Part shown: piece after piece, positions 8,987 through 16,341 of the stretch
How positions within the stretch are numbered: the stretch's first letter is position 1
How the letters are laid out: every line of letters begins with the position of its first letter
NCBI GenBank assembly: GCA_900546835.1
Contig: UREH01000010.1
Location: forward strand, 1 to 26,667
Source: an uncultured Porphyromonadaceae bacterium
GTDB taxonomy: Bacteria > Bacteroidota > Bacteroidia > Bacteroidales > Muribaculaceae
Length of the DNA: 26,667 bases
Direction: 5' to 3'
The notes under the pieces: model-generated
Databases searched by the model: none
Seen by the model: the letters and a program-made list of their open reading frames with translations, nothing else
What the model was told of the DNA's origin: nothing
Translations under genes and position numbers: made by a program

Positions 8987-11320
8987 TCAGGGGCGGAGGC
9001 GCCGGAGCTCAATCTGATCGACAAGGGCATGGTTCACCTTGAAGTTCATGTTCTCATTCTCGGGGAGGAACACCAGCGAGAGGTTGTGGTGGCCGGGGGT
9101 GAGGCGCACTTTCACCACGTTGGTCATCCCCCAGTCGTTCCAGTTGCCCACACCACGCTGAGGCATCACGATGGTGCCGGCGCGCTTGCCGTCGACAAGA
9201 AGCGTGCGGATGGCAGCCTTGTTTTCAGTGTTGACCGGTCCGTTGCCGTTTGCATAGCGGAGAGACACAGCATAAAGGCCACTCTCACCGATTTCTACGG
9301 GTACGTTGACAGATCCCGACGTATGGTCCATCTCCACGAATCCGCTGCCGCGATAGCCGTGGAGCGGCGTGCGCAGCCGGTTCTGCGCCTCATCCGAGCT
9401 CATTGCCGTTTTCTCGCCGGGGAAATCGAAACGATGCACGGTAGCGTTGGAGCGCGGCTCGGATGCAAAGCTCTGGGTTCCGTTGGCATCGACGGCGATA
9501 ACCTGATATTCGCCCGGGGTAGTTGCCAGGAAGGTTGTCTCGGTAGTCTGCGCCACAGGCTTGCCGTCGCGCACCACGATATAATGATTCACATATTCGA
9601 TGGGATTCCACTGCAGCAGATTGTTGACCGGACCCATCTGGTTGTTGACCGACGGGTCGTTGCTCAGCCATGCGATCGGGGTGAGAGGAGCCTTGAGATT
9701 GGGCACCTCGTTGAGGCGCATCGGGGCGGCGTTGTTGTCGGCCATGATGATTTTTATGGTGTTCTCTCCCTTGATATCGGCAGGGATGAAAGGCGTCTGC
9801 CGCTTGCCGTTGAGATAGAAATCCTTGATCTGGCTGCCGTAGCCGCTCACGGTGATGTTGAGAGTGGCGTCGCGGTAACGCAGCCCGTTGAGCGAACGTG
9901 TGTCGGCAAGCGCTTTGGGCACGAACGGGGCGAACCTTATTCCGTCGGCCTCGTAGTGTATGCCGAAAAGAATGTTCATCGTCACGGCAAGATTGCCCGA
10001 GAGACACCAGAGCATGTTCGACGAATTCAGCTCCGTGGCTATATCGCCGTTGTCGAGCACGAAATTCTCCTTGTTGGTGGCGAAAAGTGCAGCCGGACGG
10101 AATATGGAGCCGATGCCCTGCATCACTCCGCGCTCGTTGCCTACCTTGGCGTTGGCCAGCGTCCAGTATGCGGCCACCCATGGCCAGAGAGAGTTGTTGT
10201 GATAGGGCGGCATGTCGGCTATCTGCGGATAGAAGATGGCCGTACCGAAGGGGGTAGTGGGATTTTTTTCCGTGAGAATCCGGGCGCGGTTGGGGCTGGC
10301 CACGCCATAGAGTATGGCGAGCGCTTCGCCGAGTGTCTCGGCGCGCGGATTGGCGATCATGTTGTCGCGGCCGTAGAGATACATATTGTAGTATCCCTTC
10401 TCGTCGCTCCAGAGCTGGTGGTTGATTGCCTCGGCCAGGGCGTCGGCACGCGCGTCGTATTTCTGTGCCTCGGTGTTTTCGCCCATAAGGCGGGCAATCT
10501 GTGCGAGCGTGCGCCATGCCTGCGCGTGGACTACCGAGGTTCCCAGCGCCTCGCTCTGAGCGATATCGGCCGTCTGCATCCAGCGGGGATAGCTCTGCTC
10601 GCGCCAGTCGATGAACGATGTCTCGCCTCGAACCAGCCCCGTCTCGGGGTCGTAGATGGTCTTGTAGTCGTCCTCAAGCGAATTCTTGATTACGGGATAG
10701 ATCCTGTTGAGCCAGCCCTTGTCGCCCGTAGCCTTGTATACCTCGAATGCGGCGATGCCCCATATCTGTCGGTCGGAGCTGATGGGCCACGCACCTCCGG
10801 AGCCCGTATCCTGCACGATGCGGCCGTTGGGGGTGATTTTATGTTCGAGCGATATGCGCGACACCTCGGGCTGCAGGGCGGCCATAGCGAGGATTATGGA
10901 GTAGCTCACGTCGCGCGTCCATACTCCGGGCCATTCCTTGCCGGTGCGGAGGGTCCGGTCAGGCTCAATGGCGTTCACCATCTCGTCGAGGCCCATATTG
11001 AATATGGCGTTGTGGAGGGTATTGGATGTGGTGAGCTGCGGATATTCCGAAATATCGTTCTTGAGATTCCATTCTTTCTCCACCCCCATGTAGTAGCCGG
11101 GCTGCGCCGAGTAGTCGGATACTATCCGGAAAGGGGTAGGTGCGTATGCCTTGAAAGGGCCCTGGATTATCGAGTCGCCGGTCCAGCGGTAGGCCTTTGT
11201 AGCAACAATATCGGAGCCGGATGCGGCCCCGGGAAGCAGGATGGTGATGGCAACGGCGTAACGCGCCGGGAGGGAAGAATTGAACCTATTCAGGATTGAT
11301 GAAAAAAATCGCGAGATCAT
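8987..11320 (-). CDS. Secreted (alpha/alpha)6-barrel glycosidase with FnIII-like and CBM6/35-like C-terminal domains
   Basis: A 777-residue protein. The N-terminus has a signal-like hydrophobic stretch (about residues 20-36, ending GAASGS) after a long polar n-region, so the exact start is slightly uncertain. Residues about 95-460 form a six-hairpin barrel: NTLHNAIFNMGLDEMVNA, EWPGVWTRDVSYSII, GGAWPISSDRQIWGIAA, SFIDWREQSYPRWMQ, NNSLWPWVAAYWTLANAK and NSSNMLWCLSGNLA. This pattern is shared by glycogen-debranching, rhamnosidase and GH63-like enzymes. Candidate acids are D137 (WTRD), D238/E241 (IDWREQ) and E430. Residues about 565-622 look FnIII-like. About 630-773 look like a CBM6/35 jelly roll (GLYAVSLRYANG, NWNDWG, GHHNLSLVFL). 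Exact GH family and substrate are not recognised. No SusC/SusD genes or regulator adjoin it. Confidence 0.75.
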   Translation of the reverse strand: MISRFFSSILNRFNSSLPARYAVAITILLPGAASGSDIVATKAYRWTGDSIIQGPFKAYAPTPFRIVSDYSAQPGYYMGVEKEWNLKNDISEYPQLTTSNTLHNAIFNMGLDEMVNAIEPDRTLRTGKEWPGVWTRDVSYSIILAMAALQPEVSRISLEHKITPNGRIVQDTGSGGAWPISSDRQIWGIAAFEVYKATGDKGWLNRIYPVIKNSLEDDYKTIYDPETGLVRGETSFIDWREQSYPRWMQTADIAQSEALGTSVVHAQAWRTLAQIARLMGENTEAQKYDARADALAEAINHQLWSDEKGYYNMYLYGRDNMIANPRAETLGEALAILYGVASPNRARILTEKNPTTPFGTAIFYPQIADMPPYHNNSLWPWVAAYWTLANAKVGNERGVMQGIGSIFRPAALFATNKENFVLDNGDIATELNSSNMLWCLSGNLAVTMNILFGIHYEADGIRFAPFVPKALADTRSLNGLRYRDATLNITVSGYGSQIKDFYLNGKRQTPFIPADIKGENTIKIIMADNNAAPMRLNEVPNLKAPLTPIAWLSNDPSVNNQMGPVNNLLQWNPIEYVNHYIVVRDGKPVAQTTETTFLATTPGEYQVIAVDANGTQSFASEPRSNATVHRFDFPGEKTAMSSDEAQNRLRTPLHGYRGSGFVEMDHTSGSVNVPVEIGESGLYAVSLRYANGNGPVNTENKAAIRTLLVDGKRAGTIVMPQRGVGNWNDWGMTNVVKVRLTPGHHNLSLVFLPENENMNFKVNHALVDQIELRRLRP

Positions 11321-11579
11321 AGTATCCCAATCAATGAAGTCATTTTAACTTTTTCTTCGGAAAGAATCAGAGACTGTTTCTGAGCGGATTTTACCCGAAT
11401 TTAAAGGTGAGATGCGGGCATCTTGAAGCACCGCCCTATTCGTCGGTAAAAACGTTTTAAACCGACACTATTGTGTTAAAACGGGCTCTAATTTACGATT
11501 TTTTTTGCAAAACGACAATTATGCCGCATGTTATGCAACACACATCGCAAAAAGCCCTCCCAACCCCTCTCCATAAAGT
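11321..11579. other. AT-rich spacer upstream of the glycosidase gene, with one palindrome
   Basis: No gene or good match to TAnnTTTG was found here on the minus strand. The only ordered element is a 25-nt near-palindrome at 11442-11466 (GTCGGT ... ACCGAC around AAAACGTTTT), about 120 bp upstream of the glycosidase ATG. It could be an operator or a weak hairpin. Nothing in the sequence identifies the binding protein. Confidence 0.3.
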
Positions 11580-11636
11580 AAATGAAAGAAAGTGAATGAA
11601 AGAAAGTAAAAGTGAATGAAAGAAAGTAAATGAAAG
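11580..11636. repeat. Short tandem repeat, 14-bp unit
   Basis: The unit GAATGAAAGAAAGT, with the first base A or G, occurs at 11580-11593, 11594-11607 and 11614-11627, followed by a partial copy at 11628-11636. A 6-bp AAAAGT lies between copies two and three. It abuts the frd terminator hairpin. On the minus strand it becomes a pyrimidine-rich tract just 3' of that hairpin. Confidence 0.85.
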
Positions 11637-11673
11637 CCGGTGTGTCGGACTTCAGTATCCGACACACCGGCTT
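11620..11673 (-). terminator. Hairpin terminator of the frd/sdh operon
   Basis: Two 16-nt perfect arms (11634-11649 and 11658-11673; AAGCCGGTGTGTCGGA) enclose an 8-nt loop. On the minus strand the hairpin is followed by a T-rich stretch (TCATTTACTTTC) supplied by the tandem repeat, though not by an unbroken T run. It sits 58 bp after the frdB stop, so it most likely ends or protects the frdCAB transcript. Confidence 0.65.
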
Positions 11674-11730
11674 CAGCGGTATGTATATGTTCCGGATGGT
11701 CTCACGGGCTGAACCTCCGGAGACAGCGTA

Positions 11731-12486
11731 TCAGTCGGCGAACTTGGCTTTTATAAATTCGCGGTTGAGACGCGCGATGTTGCTCAGCGAAATATTCTTG
11801 GGGCATTCGGCGGCGCAGGCACCGGTGTTGGTGCAGTTGCCGAAACCTACCTCGTCCATCTTAGCTACCATGGCGCGTGCGCGGCGTGCAGCCTCTACCT
11901 TGCCCTGAGGAAGGAGGGCGAACTGGCTCACCTTGGCTGCCACGAAGAGCATTGCGGAACCGTTTTTGCAGGCTGCCACGCAGGCGCCGCAGCCGATGCA
12001 GGTAGCGGAGTCCATAGCCTCGTCGGCGATCTCCTTCGAGATGGGGATATTATTGGCGTCGGGAGCGCCGCCGCAGTTGAACGATACATAGCCGCCGGCC
12101 TGCTGGATCTGGTCGAAAGCATTTCGGTTCACCATAAGGTCGCGGATTACGGGGAAGCCGGCCGAGCGCCAGGGCTCGATGGTGATTTCCTCCTCGTCAT
12201 GGAATTTGCGCATATGGAGCTGGCAGGTGGTTATGCCCTGCACGGGGCCGTGGGGATGGCCGTTGACATAGAGCGAGCACATGCCGCAGATACCCTCGCG
12301 GCAGTCGTTGTCGAATACCACGGGCTCCTCGCCCTTGTCGACGAGCTGCTGGTTGAGCATATCGAGCATTTCCAGGAAGGAGCTTCCCGTAGAAACGTTC
12401 TCCACGCGATATTTGACGAACTTACCGGGTTCCTTCGGACCACGCTGACGCCAAATCTTCAAATTTACATTTATCGTATGTTCCAT
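11731..12486 (-). CDS. frdB: Fumarate reductase/succinate dehydrogenase iron-sulfur subunit
   Basis: A 251-residue subunit that passes electrons between the flavoprotein and the cytochrome b. The N-terminal ferredoxin domain has the [2Fe-2S] ligands C62, C67, C70 (CREGICGMC) and C88. The C-terminal domain has [11 protein letters not shown] (C163, C166, C169, C173) and [12 protein letters not shown] (C218, C224, C228), which supply the [4Fe-4S] and [3Fe-4S] clusters. All expected cysteines are present. It is the last gene of the C-A-B operon, 81 bp after frdA, a gap that contains a strong hairpin. In Bacteroidetes this complex usually works as a menaquinol:fumarate reductase making succinate in anaerobic metabolism. 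Sequence alone does not settle the direction, so an sdhB name is equally acceptable. Confidence 0.95.
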   Translation of the reverse strand: MEHTINVNLKIWRQRGPKEPGKFVKYRVENVSTGSSFLEMLDMLNQQLVDKGEEPVVFDNDCREGICGMCSLYVNGHPHGPVQGITTCQLHMRKFHDEEEITIEPWRSAGFPVIRDLMVNRNAFDQIQQAGGYVSFNCGGAPDANNIPISKEIADEAMDSATCIGCGACVAACKNGSAMLFVAAKVSQFALLPQGKVEAARRARAMVAKMDEVGFGNCTNTGACAAECPKNISLSNIARLNREFIKAKFAD

Positions 12487-12506
12487 AATTGTGTTTGTGA
12501 TGGGGT

Positions 12507-12553
12507 GGGCCGGATGCGGACCGCAGGCGCAGGGCGCCGCACCGCTTCGGCCC
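12507..12553 (-). promoter_or_regulatory. Strong intercistronic hairpin between frdA and frdB
   Basis: GGGCCG (12507-12512) pairs with CGGCCC (12548-12553). Inside, GCGG/CCGC and a GCGGCGC-type arm with a one-base bulge extend the stem almost to the loop. There is no T run after it on the minus strand, so it is unlikely to be a terminator. It may stabilise the upstream frdCA message or adjust frdB translation (inference). Confidence 0.5.
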
Positions 12554-12567
12554 GACGTGGTTGAAGT

Positions 12568-14595
12568 TTATGACTTGTAGTTACGGGTCTGCACCTGAAT
12601 TGCCTCGTATTTGAGCGGCTCCTTGAGCAGCACGGGACGCTCTTCGTCGCCCATGTACTTCCAGCAGCCTACATACATGTAGTCCTTGTCGTTGCGGGCG
12701 GCTTCGCCGTCGGCGGTCTGATACTCCTCGCGGAAGTGTGCGCCACACGATTCGTTGCGGTGGAGTGCGTCGATAGCCATCATTTTTGCGATAACGAGGA
12801 AGTCCTCAAGGCGGAGGGCTTTTTCAAGTTCGGTGTTGAGGTCGTCGGCCGAGCCTACGATGCGCAGGTCGGAATAGAACTCCTTGCGCACTTCGGCGAT
12901 TTCGTCGACTGCCTTCACCAGGCTCTGGAGCGTACGGCCCATGCCCACGAGATTCCACATCACGTGGCCGAGCTTCTTATGAAGCTGGTCGGGCGATTGG
13001 GTACCCTTGATTGCCATAAGGCGGGCGATACGGTCGCGAACGCCCTTTTCAGCCTCGTCGAATTCCTTGGTGTCGGTCGAGAAGCGCGGAACCTTGATCT
13101 GGTCGCTCAGATAGTTCTGCATAGTGTAAGGAAGCACGAAATATCCGTCGGCAAGACCCTGCATCAGAGCGGAAGCTCCCAGGCGGTTTGCGCCGTGGTC
13201 CGAGAAGTTGCACTCTCCGATGGCGAAGAGGCCCTTGATCGAGGTCTGGAGCTCGTAGTCCACCCAGATGCCACCCATGGTGTAGTGGCTGGCAGGGAAG
13301 ATCATCATGGGTGTCTCGTAGGGATTATCGTCGGAGATCATCTGATACATGTCGAAGAGGTTGCCGTAGCGGTCGCGGACCACGTCGGCACCCAGGCGCT
13401 GGATGGCGTATTTGAAGTCAAGATATACGGCATTGCCGGTACCTACGCCGTAGCCTGCGTCGCAGCGCTCCTTGGCGGCACGCGAGGCGATGTCGCGCGG
13501 GCAGAGGTTGCCGAAGGCGGGATAGCGGCGCTCCAGATAGAAGTCGCGGTCCTCGTCGGGGATGTCGGTGGGCTTCTTCTTGCCGGCGCGGATGGCCTCT
13601 GCGTCCTCCTTCTTTTTGGGCACCCAGATGCGTCCGTCGTTACGCAGCGATTCGCTCATGAGGGTGAGCTTCGACTGGTCTTCGCCGTGAACGGGGATAC
13701 ATGTGGGGTGAATCTGGGTGAAGGCGAGGTTTGCAAGGTAGGCGCCTTTCTTGAATGCCTGGACTGCGGCGGAGCCGTTGCAGCCCATGGCGTTTGTGCT
13801 CAGGAAGAATGCACGTCCGTAGCCGCCGGTGGCGAGAACTACGGCGTGGGCGGCGTAGCGCTCGAGTTCGCCGGTGACGAGATTGCGCATGATCACGCCG
13901 CGTGCGCGGCCGTCGATCATCACGATGTCGAGCATCTCGCGACGGTTGAAGCTCTTCACGGTGCCTTTCTTGATCTGGCGGTTGAGCGATGCGTAGGCGC
14001 CGAGCAGCAGCTGCTGGCCGGTCTGGCCCTTGGCGTAGAATGTACGGCTCACCTGTGCGCCGCCAAACGAGCGGTTGGCCAGAAGGCCGCCATACTCGCG
14101 GGCGAAGGGAACACCCTGAGCCACACACTGGTCGATGATGTTGTTCGACACCTCGGCCAGGCGGTATACGTTGGCCTCGCGCGAGCGGAAGTCACCGCCC
14201 TTCACCGTGTCGTAGAAGAGACGGTAAACCGAGTCGCCGTCGTTCTGATAGTCCTTGGCGGCGTTGATACCGCCCTGGGCTGCGATGGAGTGGGCGCGGC
14301 GCGGGCTGTCCTGGATGCAGAAATTGAACACATTGAAACCGAGCTCGCCGAGAGTGGAGGCAGCCGAAGCGCCTGCCAGACCCGTACCGACCACGATTAT
14401 ATCAAGGTGGCGCTTGTTGGCGGGGTTCACGAGTTTCTGATGTGCCTTATAGTTGGTCCATTTTTCAGCTACGGGACCTTCGGGAATTTTTGAATCGATT
14501 TGGAATTCAGGAAGCTTCGACGATTCGATGTCGGCATATTCGCTCATTATGGGCGTGGAGTCGATCATGCCTTCGATTTTCTTATAATCGGCCAT
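12568..14595 (-). CDS. frdA: Fumarate reductase/succinate dehydrogenase flavoprotein subunit
   Basis: A 675-residue FAD-binding catalytic subunit that interconverts fumarate and succinate. The dinucleotide-binding motif [12 protein letters not shown] spans about residues 68-79. [11 protein letters not shown], with H102, is the usual site of covalent FAD attachment. Substrate-side signatures include [26 protein letters not shown] and [20 protein letters not shown]. The C-terminal helical domain and tail are complete. Length fits the Bacteroidetes/epsilonproteobacterial type. The gene starts 16 bp after the frdC stop. Its 585-codon antisense open frame (12736-14493) is a composition shadow. The 40 N-terminal residues before the conserved core are polar, and the first ATG is taken as the start. 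Confidence 0.95.
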   Translation of the reverse strand: MADYKKIEGMIDSTPIMSEYADIESSKLPEFQIDSKIPEGPVAEKWTNYKAHQKLVNPANKRHLDIIVVGTGLAGASAASTLGELGFNVFNFCIQDSPRRAHSIAAQGGINAAKDYQNDGDSVYRLFYDTVKGGDFRSREANVYRLAEVSNNIIDQCVAQGVPFAREYGGLLANRSFGGAQVSRTFYAKGQTGQQLLLGAYASLNRQIKKGTVKSFNRREMLDIVMIDGRARGVIMRNLVTGELERYAAHAVVLATGGYGRAFFLSTNAMGCNGSAAVQAFKKGAYLANLAFTQIHPTCIPVHGEDQSKLTLMSESLRNDGRIWVPKKKEDAEAIRAGKKKPTDIPDEDRDFYLERRYPAFGNLCPRDIASRAAKERCDAGYGVGTGNAVYLDFKYAIQRLGADVVRDRYGNLFDMYQMISDDNPYETPMMIFPASHYTMGGIWVDYELQTSIKGLFAIGECNFSDHGANRLGASALMQGLADGYFVLPYTMQNYLSDQIKVPRFSTDTKEFDEAEKGVRDRIARLMAIKGTQSPDQLHKKLGHVMWNLVGMGRTLQSLVKAVDEIAEVRKEFYSDLRIVGSADDLNTELEKALRLEDFLVIAKMMAIDALHRNESCGAHFREEYQTADGEAARNDKDYMYVGCWKYMGDEERPVLLKEPLKYEAIQVQTRNYKS

Positions 14596-14611
14596 ATCTG
14601 AAAAATATCAA

Positions 14612-15607
14612 TTATTCGTTAGTGTTTTCGTTTACACTCTCGGCGACTTTGCCACACTGGGTGGCGGCGCAGTCGGCATTATTGCAGGCGTCGCCGGTGC
14701 ATGCGCCGTTAGCGCAATTGCCGGGAGCGCAGCCCTCTTCGGCGCAGCCTTTCGAAGCGCAGTTGGCTTCGGCGCAGGCTGCCTTTTCGCAGGAAGCTTC
14801 GGCGCAGGCTGCATCCTGGCAGAGCTGAGTGCAGGGCTGCTCCTGAATCGATACGGCGCTACCCTCGGCAGCCATTTCCTGATACTGCTCGATCAGAGCC
14901 GGGCAGGAAGTATAGACGCCGCGATGGGCCTGAACAGTGAACACGATGGCCTCGGCGATGAAAAGTGCGATAACCACGGTGGTCCAGATATTGCCGATAC
15001 ATTTTACGCGGTCCATCCAAACCTTGCCGTTCCAGCCTACGGTCTGGAACATCGACCAGAAACCATGGGTCATGTGGAACCACAGGGCGATGAAGCCGAT
15101 CAGATACACGATGAGGGTAATGGGCTGACGGAAGGCAATCGCCAGGAACCATGTTCCGGCGGCGGGGGGTACGCTCTCACCGGTGGCACAGTCAACCACG
15201 TCGTAGTGGCAGATTTCAGCCAGCTGCATCTTGCTCCAGAACTGGATAAGGTGAACTACCAGAAAGGCAAGCACCACGATGCCGAGCACATACATGTTTT
15301 TCGACGACCATTCCACCTGCTTCGGGCGCGACTCAACGGCGTAGCGCTGGTTGCCGCGGGCACGGCGGTTCTGGATGGTGAGCCACGTTGCATACACGAT
15401 GTGAAGCACGAAGCCCAGGGCGAGCACCAGAGTGCCGATCAGGGCATACCAGTTGGCGCCGAGAAACAGACACACCTCGTTGTAGGCGGTGGGCCAGAAT
15501 AGTGCCACTCCGTTCATCAATGCGTGAAACGTCACGAATAGGACAAGGAAGGCGCCCGTAAGCGACATGACGAACTTCCTACCTATGGATGAGGATGTTA
15601 ACCACAT
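14612..15607 (-). CDS. frdC: Fumarate reductase/succinate dehydrogenase cytochrome b subunit with a C-terminal Cys-pentad tail
   Basis: A 331-residue membrane anchor. Residues 1-230 are the normal core with five helices (about 12-34, 50-77, 104-126, 156-182, 205-227). Candidate ligands for two b hemes are H28, H69, H119 and H178/H181, matching the di-heme Wolinella FrdC/B. subtilis SdhC type. It accepts or donates electrons from menaquinone. Family members stop soon after helix five (about 220-256 residues, from memory). This one continues for about 100 residues. From C263 to C318 cysteine occurs at every fifth position, twelve in all, with C259 as a thirteenth. The spacers are mostly Ala, Glu, Asn, Gly and Lys (CAEAS, CEKAA, CASKG, CANGA and similar). 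The tail ends in VAESVNENTNE. By family topology it would be periplasmic. First gene of the operon, with a clear promoter. Confidence 0.92.
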   Translation of the reverse strand: MWLTSSSIGRKFVMSLTGAFLVLFVTFHALMNGVALFWPTAYNEVCLFLGANWYALIGTLVLALGFVLHIVYATWLTIQNRRARGNQRYAVESRPKQVEWSSKNMYVLGIVVLAFLVVHLIQFWSKMQLAEICHYDVVDCATGESVPPAAGTWFLAIAFRQPITLIVYLIGFIALWFHMTHGFWSMFQTVGWNGKVWMDRVKCIGNIWTTVVIALFIAEAIVFTVQAHRGVYTSCPALIEQYQEMAAEGSAVSIQEQPCTQLCQDAACAEASCEKAACAEANCASKGCAEEGCAPGNCANGACTGDACNNADCAATQCGKVAESVNENTNE

Positions 15608-15735
15608 AAATGTTTTGATTTAGAGTTTATTGTTAAATGTTTTGGATTTTGTTTCCGGTTGGCTCGAGGTCTGTAGTTTCGGGGCATCCGCCTGGCGCGT
15701 CAGCCCGCGAACCGCACATCACGACATAATTTATG

Positions 15736-15767
15736 CAAAATTAGCAATTCGGCGGAAGCTTCACAAA
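15736..15767 (-). promoter_or_regulatory. Bacteroidetes-type promoter of the frdCAB operon
   Basis: On the minus strand TTTG (15767-15764) is followed after 20 nt by TAATTTTG (15743-15736), a full match to TTTG-N20-TAnnTTTG. The start site would be about 15729, leaving a leader of about 120 nt before the frdC ATG. Confidence 0.75.
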
Positions 15768-15939
15768 TATTAAGGAAAAAATTCTCTATTGCCCTTCGGC
15801 GGCGCTCCCTCCAGACGGGCTGTTATTACCACATTCACACCTCCGTCCGGATAGCGAGGCGCTGTCACAACGGTTCGGATAGCAAAAGCCTGAACTTCCC
15901 TCCGGCGATGCCCCGGACAGGCCGTTATAACAGCGACTC
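15768..15939. other. Spacer between frdC promoter and tRNA-Asn terminator, no gene seen
   Basis: No open frame with coding character, and no known RNA recognised. It contains a few short imperfect inverted repeats (for example CTGTTAT near 15822 against ATAACAG near 15928) that I cannot interpret. Confidence 0.3.
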
Positions 15940-15977
15940 AAAAAAAGAGGCGCCTATCCATTACAGATAAACGCCTC
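15940..15977 (-). terminator. Intrinsic terminator of tRNA-Asn
   Basis: Twelve-bp stem (15977-15966 with 15958-15947; GAGGCGTTTATC against GATAGGCGCCTC, two G-T pairs), followed on the minus strand by seven T residues (15946-15940). It lies 15 bp after the tRNA 3' end. Confidence 0.85.
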
Positions 15978-15991
15978 GGGGGAAGGGGATG

Positions 15992-16065
15992 CGCTTCAGG
16001 ATGGGCTTGAACCAACGACCCCCTGATTAACAGTCAGGTGCTCTAACCAACTGAGCTACTGAAGC
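15992..16065 (-). tRNA. tRNA-Asn (anticodon GTT)
   Basis: A 74-nt cloverleaf on the minus strand. The acceptor arms GCTTCAG/CTGAAGC pair over 7 bp with discriminator G. The D arm is GCTC...GAGC with loop AGTTGGTTA. The anticodon stem CCTGA/TCAGG encloses CTGTTAA, giving GTT. The variable loop is GGGTC and the T loop TTCAAGC. The T stem GTTGG/CCATC has one T-T mismatch at its second pair. No CCA is encoded after the discriminator, so RNase Z and CCA-adding enzyme would be needed. It has its own promoter and terminator. Confidence 0.95.
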
Positions 16066-16115
16066 ATAACTAAAACCAACGCGACGCGCTCCCGCGCCTT
16101 TCCGGTTTTGCGATG

Positions 16116-16147
16116 CAAAATTACGTCGTTTTTTTCAATTACGCAAT
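16116..16147 (-). promoter_or_regulatory. Bacteroidetes-type promoter of tRNA-Asn
   Basis: Minus strand ATTG (16147-16144), 20 nt, TAATTTTG (16123-16116). The -7 element is a full consensus match and the -33 a 3/4 match. Transcription would start about 40 nt before the mature tRNA 5' end. Confidence 0.65.
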
Positions 16148-16177
16148 AGTTAATCGAATTTTTAGGTAACTGGTCGA

Positions 16178-16308
16178 AATTATTTTATTATTTCCGGGAG
16201 GAAATATTTCAGGAGATTTTTCTCGATGAAGAAGGTGTGTAGATTTCTACACGACTGATGAAGAGAGGAAAAGATTCGATTTATTACCCCGGAAATATTG
16301 AAATAATT
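16178..16308. repeat. Imperfect inverted repeat in AT-rich spacer
   Basis: A 21-nt left arm (16178-16198, ending TTTCCGGG) is matched by the reverse complement of the right arm (16288-16308) at 19 of 21 positions. Between them lie a GAAATATTTC palindrome (16201-16210) and a 7-bp dyad GTGTAGA/TCTACAC at 16237-16252. No open frame lies inside. It may be a regulatory region, or a remnant of a small non-coding mobile element. Nothing else supports the latter. Confidence 0.55.
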
Positions 16309-16335
16309 GAATCAGGAAGACATAAAATAATTTTG
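16306..16335 (+). promoter_or_regulatory. Possible + strand promoter for an unrecognised RNA
   Basis: ATTG (16306-16309), 18 nt, TAATTTTG (16328-16335). The -7 part is an exact TAnnTTTG match; the -33 and spacing are slightly off. No protein gene follows on this strand, but a hairpin-rich region and a T-tailed terminator do. Confidence 0.4.
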
Positions 16336-16341
16336 AGCAGC

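Noticed and set aside
9029..11299. A 756-codon open frame on the + strand, opposite the glycosidase gene
   Set aside because: It is antisense to a gene with clear domains. Its predicted protein is rich in His, Val, Gly and Arg with no recognisable motif, as expected from GC-rich antisense sequence.
12736..14493. A 585-codon open frame opposite frdA
   Set aside because: frdA has complete flavoprotein motifs. The antisense product has no domain character and arises from codon bias.
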